Shown piece after piece: positions 63,204-64,000 of a stretch of 64,000 nt of DNA. Position numbers and translations under genes: made by a program. A model generated the notes under the pieces. The model was given only the letters and a program-made list of their open reading frames with translations, made no database searches and was not told the DNA's origin. How positions within the stretch are numbered: position 1 is the first letter of the stretch; each line of letters starts with the position of its first letter. Source of the stretch: Hemicentrotus pulcherrimus (lineage: Eukaryota; Echinodermata; Echinoidea; Camarodonta; Strongylocentrotidae); NCBI GenBank assembly GCA_003118195.1, contig BEXV01000001.1, forward strand, positions 644,990-708,989, read 5' to 3'.

Positions 63204-63240
63204 AATAAAACATGATAAAAATAAATATGATAAAGTGTGC
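63204..63240 (+). terminator. NFE2L: Probable polyadenylation signal of the CNC gene
   Basis: AATAAA at 63204-63209 and again at 63220-63225, followed by a GTGTGCTGATTTCTTG GT/T-rich downstream element near 63234-63250. This gives the best signal-plus-downstream-element arrangement after the stop codon. Confidence 0.45.
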
Positions 63241-63249
63241 TGATTTCTT

Positions 63250-64000
63250 GCATTGATGATAGGTGTGCCTCGAATATGAATCATTGTAGGTTGTGCATGT
63301 GAATTCATGTACATGTGCACATAAGTTACTCTATACTACAACTTTTATAGTTACTAATTGCTATACTACAACTGAGTTACTTTGTCCCATTTGCTGCCAA
63401 AATCAAATTCTGTAGAACTTTGCAGGAATTAAGAATATGTCACATATGTTCTATCTGTGAAATTTAAATGTAGGCAGTATCCTAGTATTCAAATTATTCA
63501 AGGAAACCCGTTTACTTTCTAGACTTCACTGTCGGACACCACTGATTATTAATAACCTAAAGTCTACATTAAATGAGCTGTAAAGGATACAGGAGCATTT
63601 GTCTACCTCAATAACCCACTTCTTGTAATGGCTAAAATTAAAATGATTGAATCTTTGCGCAACACAAAATGTATGACTATTCAGTACAAGGGTCTGAAAA
63701 TCAGACTATTTACTAAGCGGATTGCAATCCCTAAAGCCGATTCAACCACTAAAGTTCGTTATTTTTCCATAAAAAGACATTTTCCAGCCCTTTCGTTTTG
63801 AGGGAAGTTATAAATTAGTATTATCTTTCAAATGTGGGTGGAATTTAACTTTTTCAATCTTTAGGCCTGCAAAAGGGACATACTGGTAGTACCTTTAAAA
63901 TGAAGCCACCTTGCAAATACCAAGCTACCAGTAGATATGCTATTATCATAATACATGATTACAAAAATAGATTGATCTGTTGGCCAGAAGATAACAAATT
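63250..64000. other. Non-coding stretch to the window end
   Basis: No gene, RNA or clear repeat recognised. Confidence 0.45.

Larger units (their letters stand above)
61035..63240 (+). other. NFE2L: Predicted 3' UTR of the CNC gene
   Basis: About 2.2 kb of non-coding sequence after the TAA, ending at clustered AATAAA signals. It contains a MITE with telomere-like repeats (61517-61714) and Pumilio-type TGTANATA motifs at 62375-62382, 62385-62392 and 63163-63170. A shorter UTR ending earlier, including at AATAAA 61678-61683 inside the MITE, is possible. Confidence 0.55.

Overview
The window looks like invertebrate deuterostome DNA, most likely an echinoderm and perhaps a sea urchin. It is about 63-65% A+T by eye, has very long non-coding stretches, small phase-matched exons, tRNA-derived SINEs with (ATT)n tails, many foldback/MITE elements, and frequent ACATGTA and TAGGCCTA words. 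The species assignment is an inference from style and repeats. The coding content is unmistakably animal.

The one gene I can read with confidence is a plus-strand NFE2L (cap'n'collar, CNC) bZIP transcription factor gene at its 3' part, 49.8-63.2 kb. Three shared exons (56965-57964, 59349-59447, 60391-61034) encode, in order: a Keap1-binding Neh2 domain with an ETGE degron, acidic activation segments, an N-glycosylation-sequon-rich NST-like stretch, the CNC domain, the basic region and leucine zipper, and a Neh3-like VYLVPR tail. All junctions keep frame.

Two first exons end in phase 0 and join the shared exon in frame. The exon at 49776-49850 gives a short Nrf2-like protein (605 aa predicted). 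The exon at 55222-55785 gives an Nrf1-like protein (768 aa predicted) with an N-terminal ER-anchoring hydrophobic segment and the QFHNL motif. One locus thus appears to make both the cytosolic Keap1-regulated form and the ER-membrane, proteasome-sensing form, jobs that vertebrates split between NFE2L2 and NFE2L1. A third first exon at about 19.9-20.27 kb, behind a TATA box, encodes a His/Gln-rich peptide with GYKP repeats and also ends in phase 0. It could be a distal alternative start of the same gene, or the start of an unrelated gene.

Layout: 1-235 is the probable 3' end of an upstream gene. 236-19.6 kb is non-coding DNA with SINE, foldback, microsatellite and tandem-repeat elements. 19.6-20.27 kb holds the TATA promoter and candidate first exon. 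20.3-49.1 kb is gene-free sequence with a MITE carrying 64-bp tandem repeats, SINEs and hairpins. 49.1-49.85 kb is the promoter and first exon of the Nrf2-like form. 49.85-55.2 kb is intron with a large triplet-repeat block. 55.2-61.03 kb holds the remaining CDS exons, with a one-base N flanked by a duplication in one intron and a very long hairpin in another. 61.03-63.24 kb is the predicted 3' UTR, with a MITE holding telomere-like repeats and several Pumilio-type motifs. The remainder is non-coding.

Everything rests on reading the sequence by eye. Splice sites, transcription starts and isoforms are predictions.
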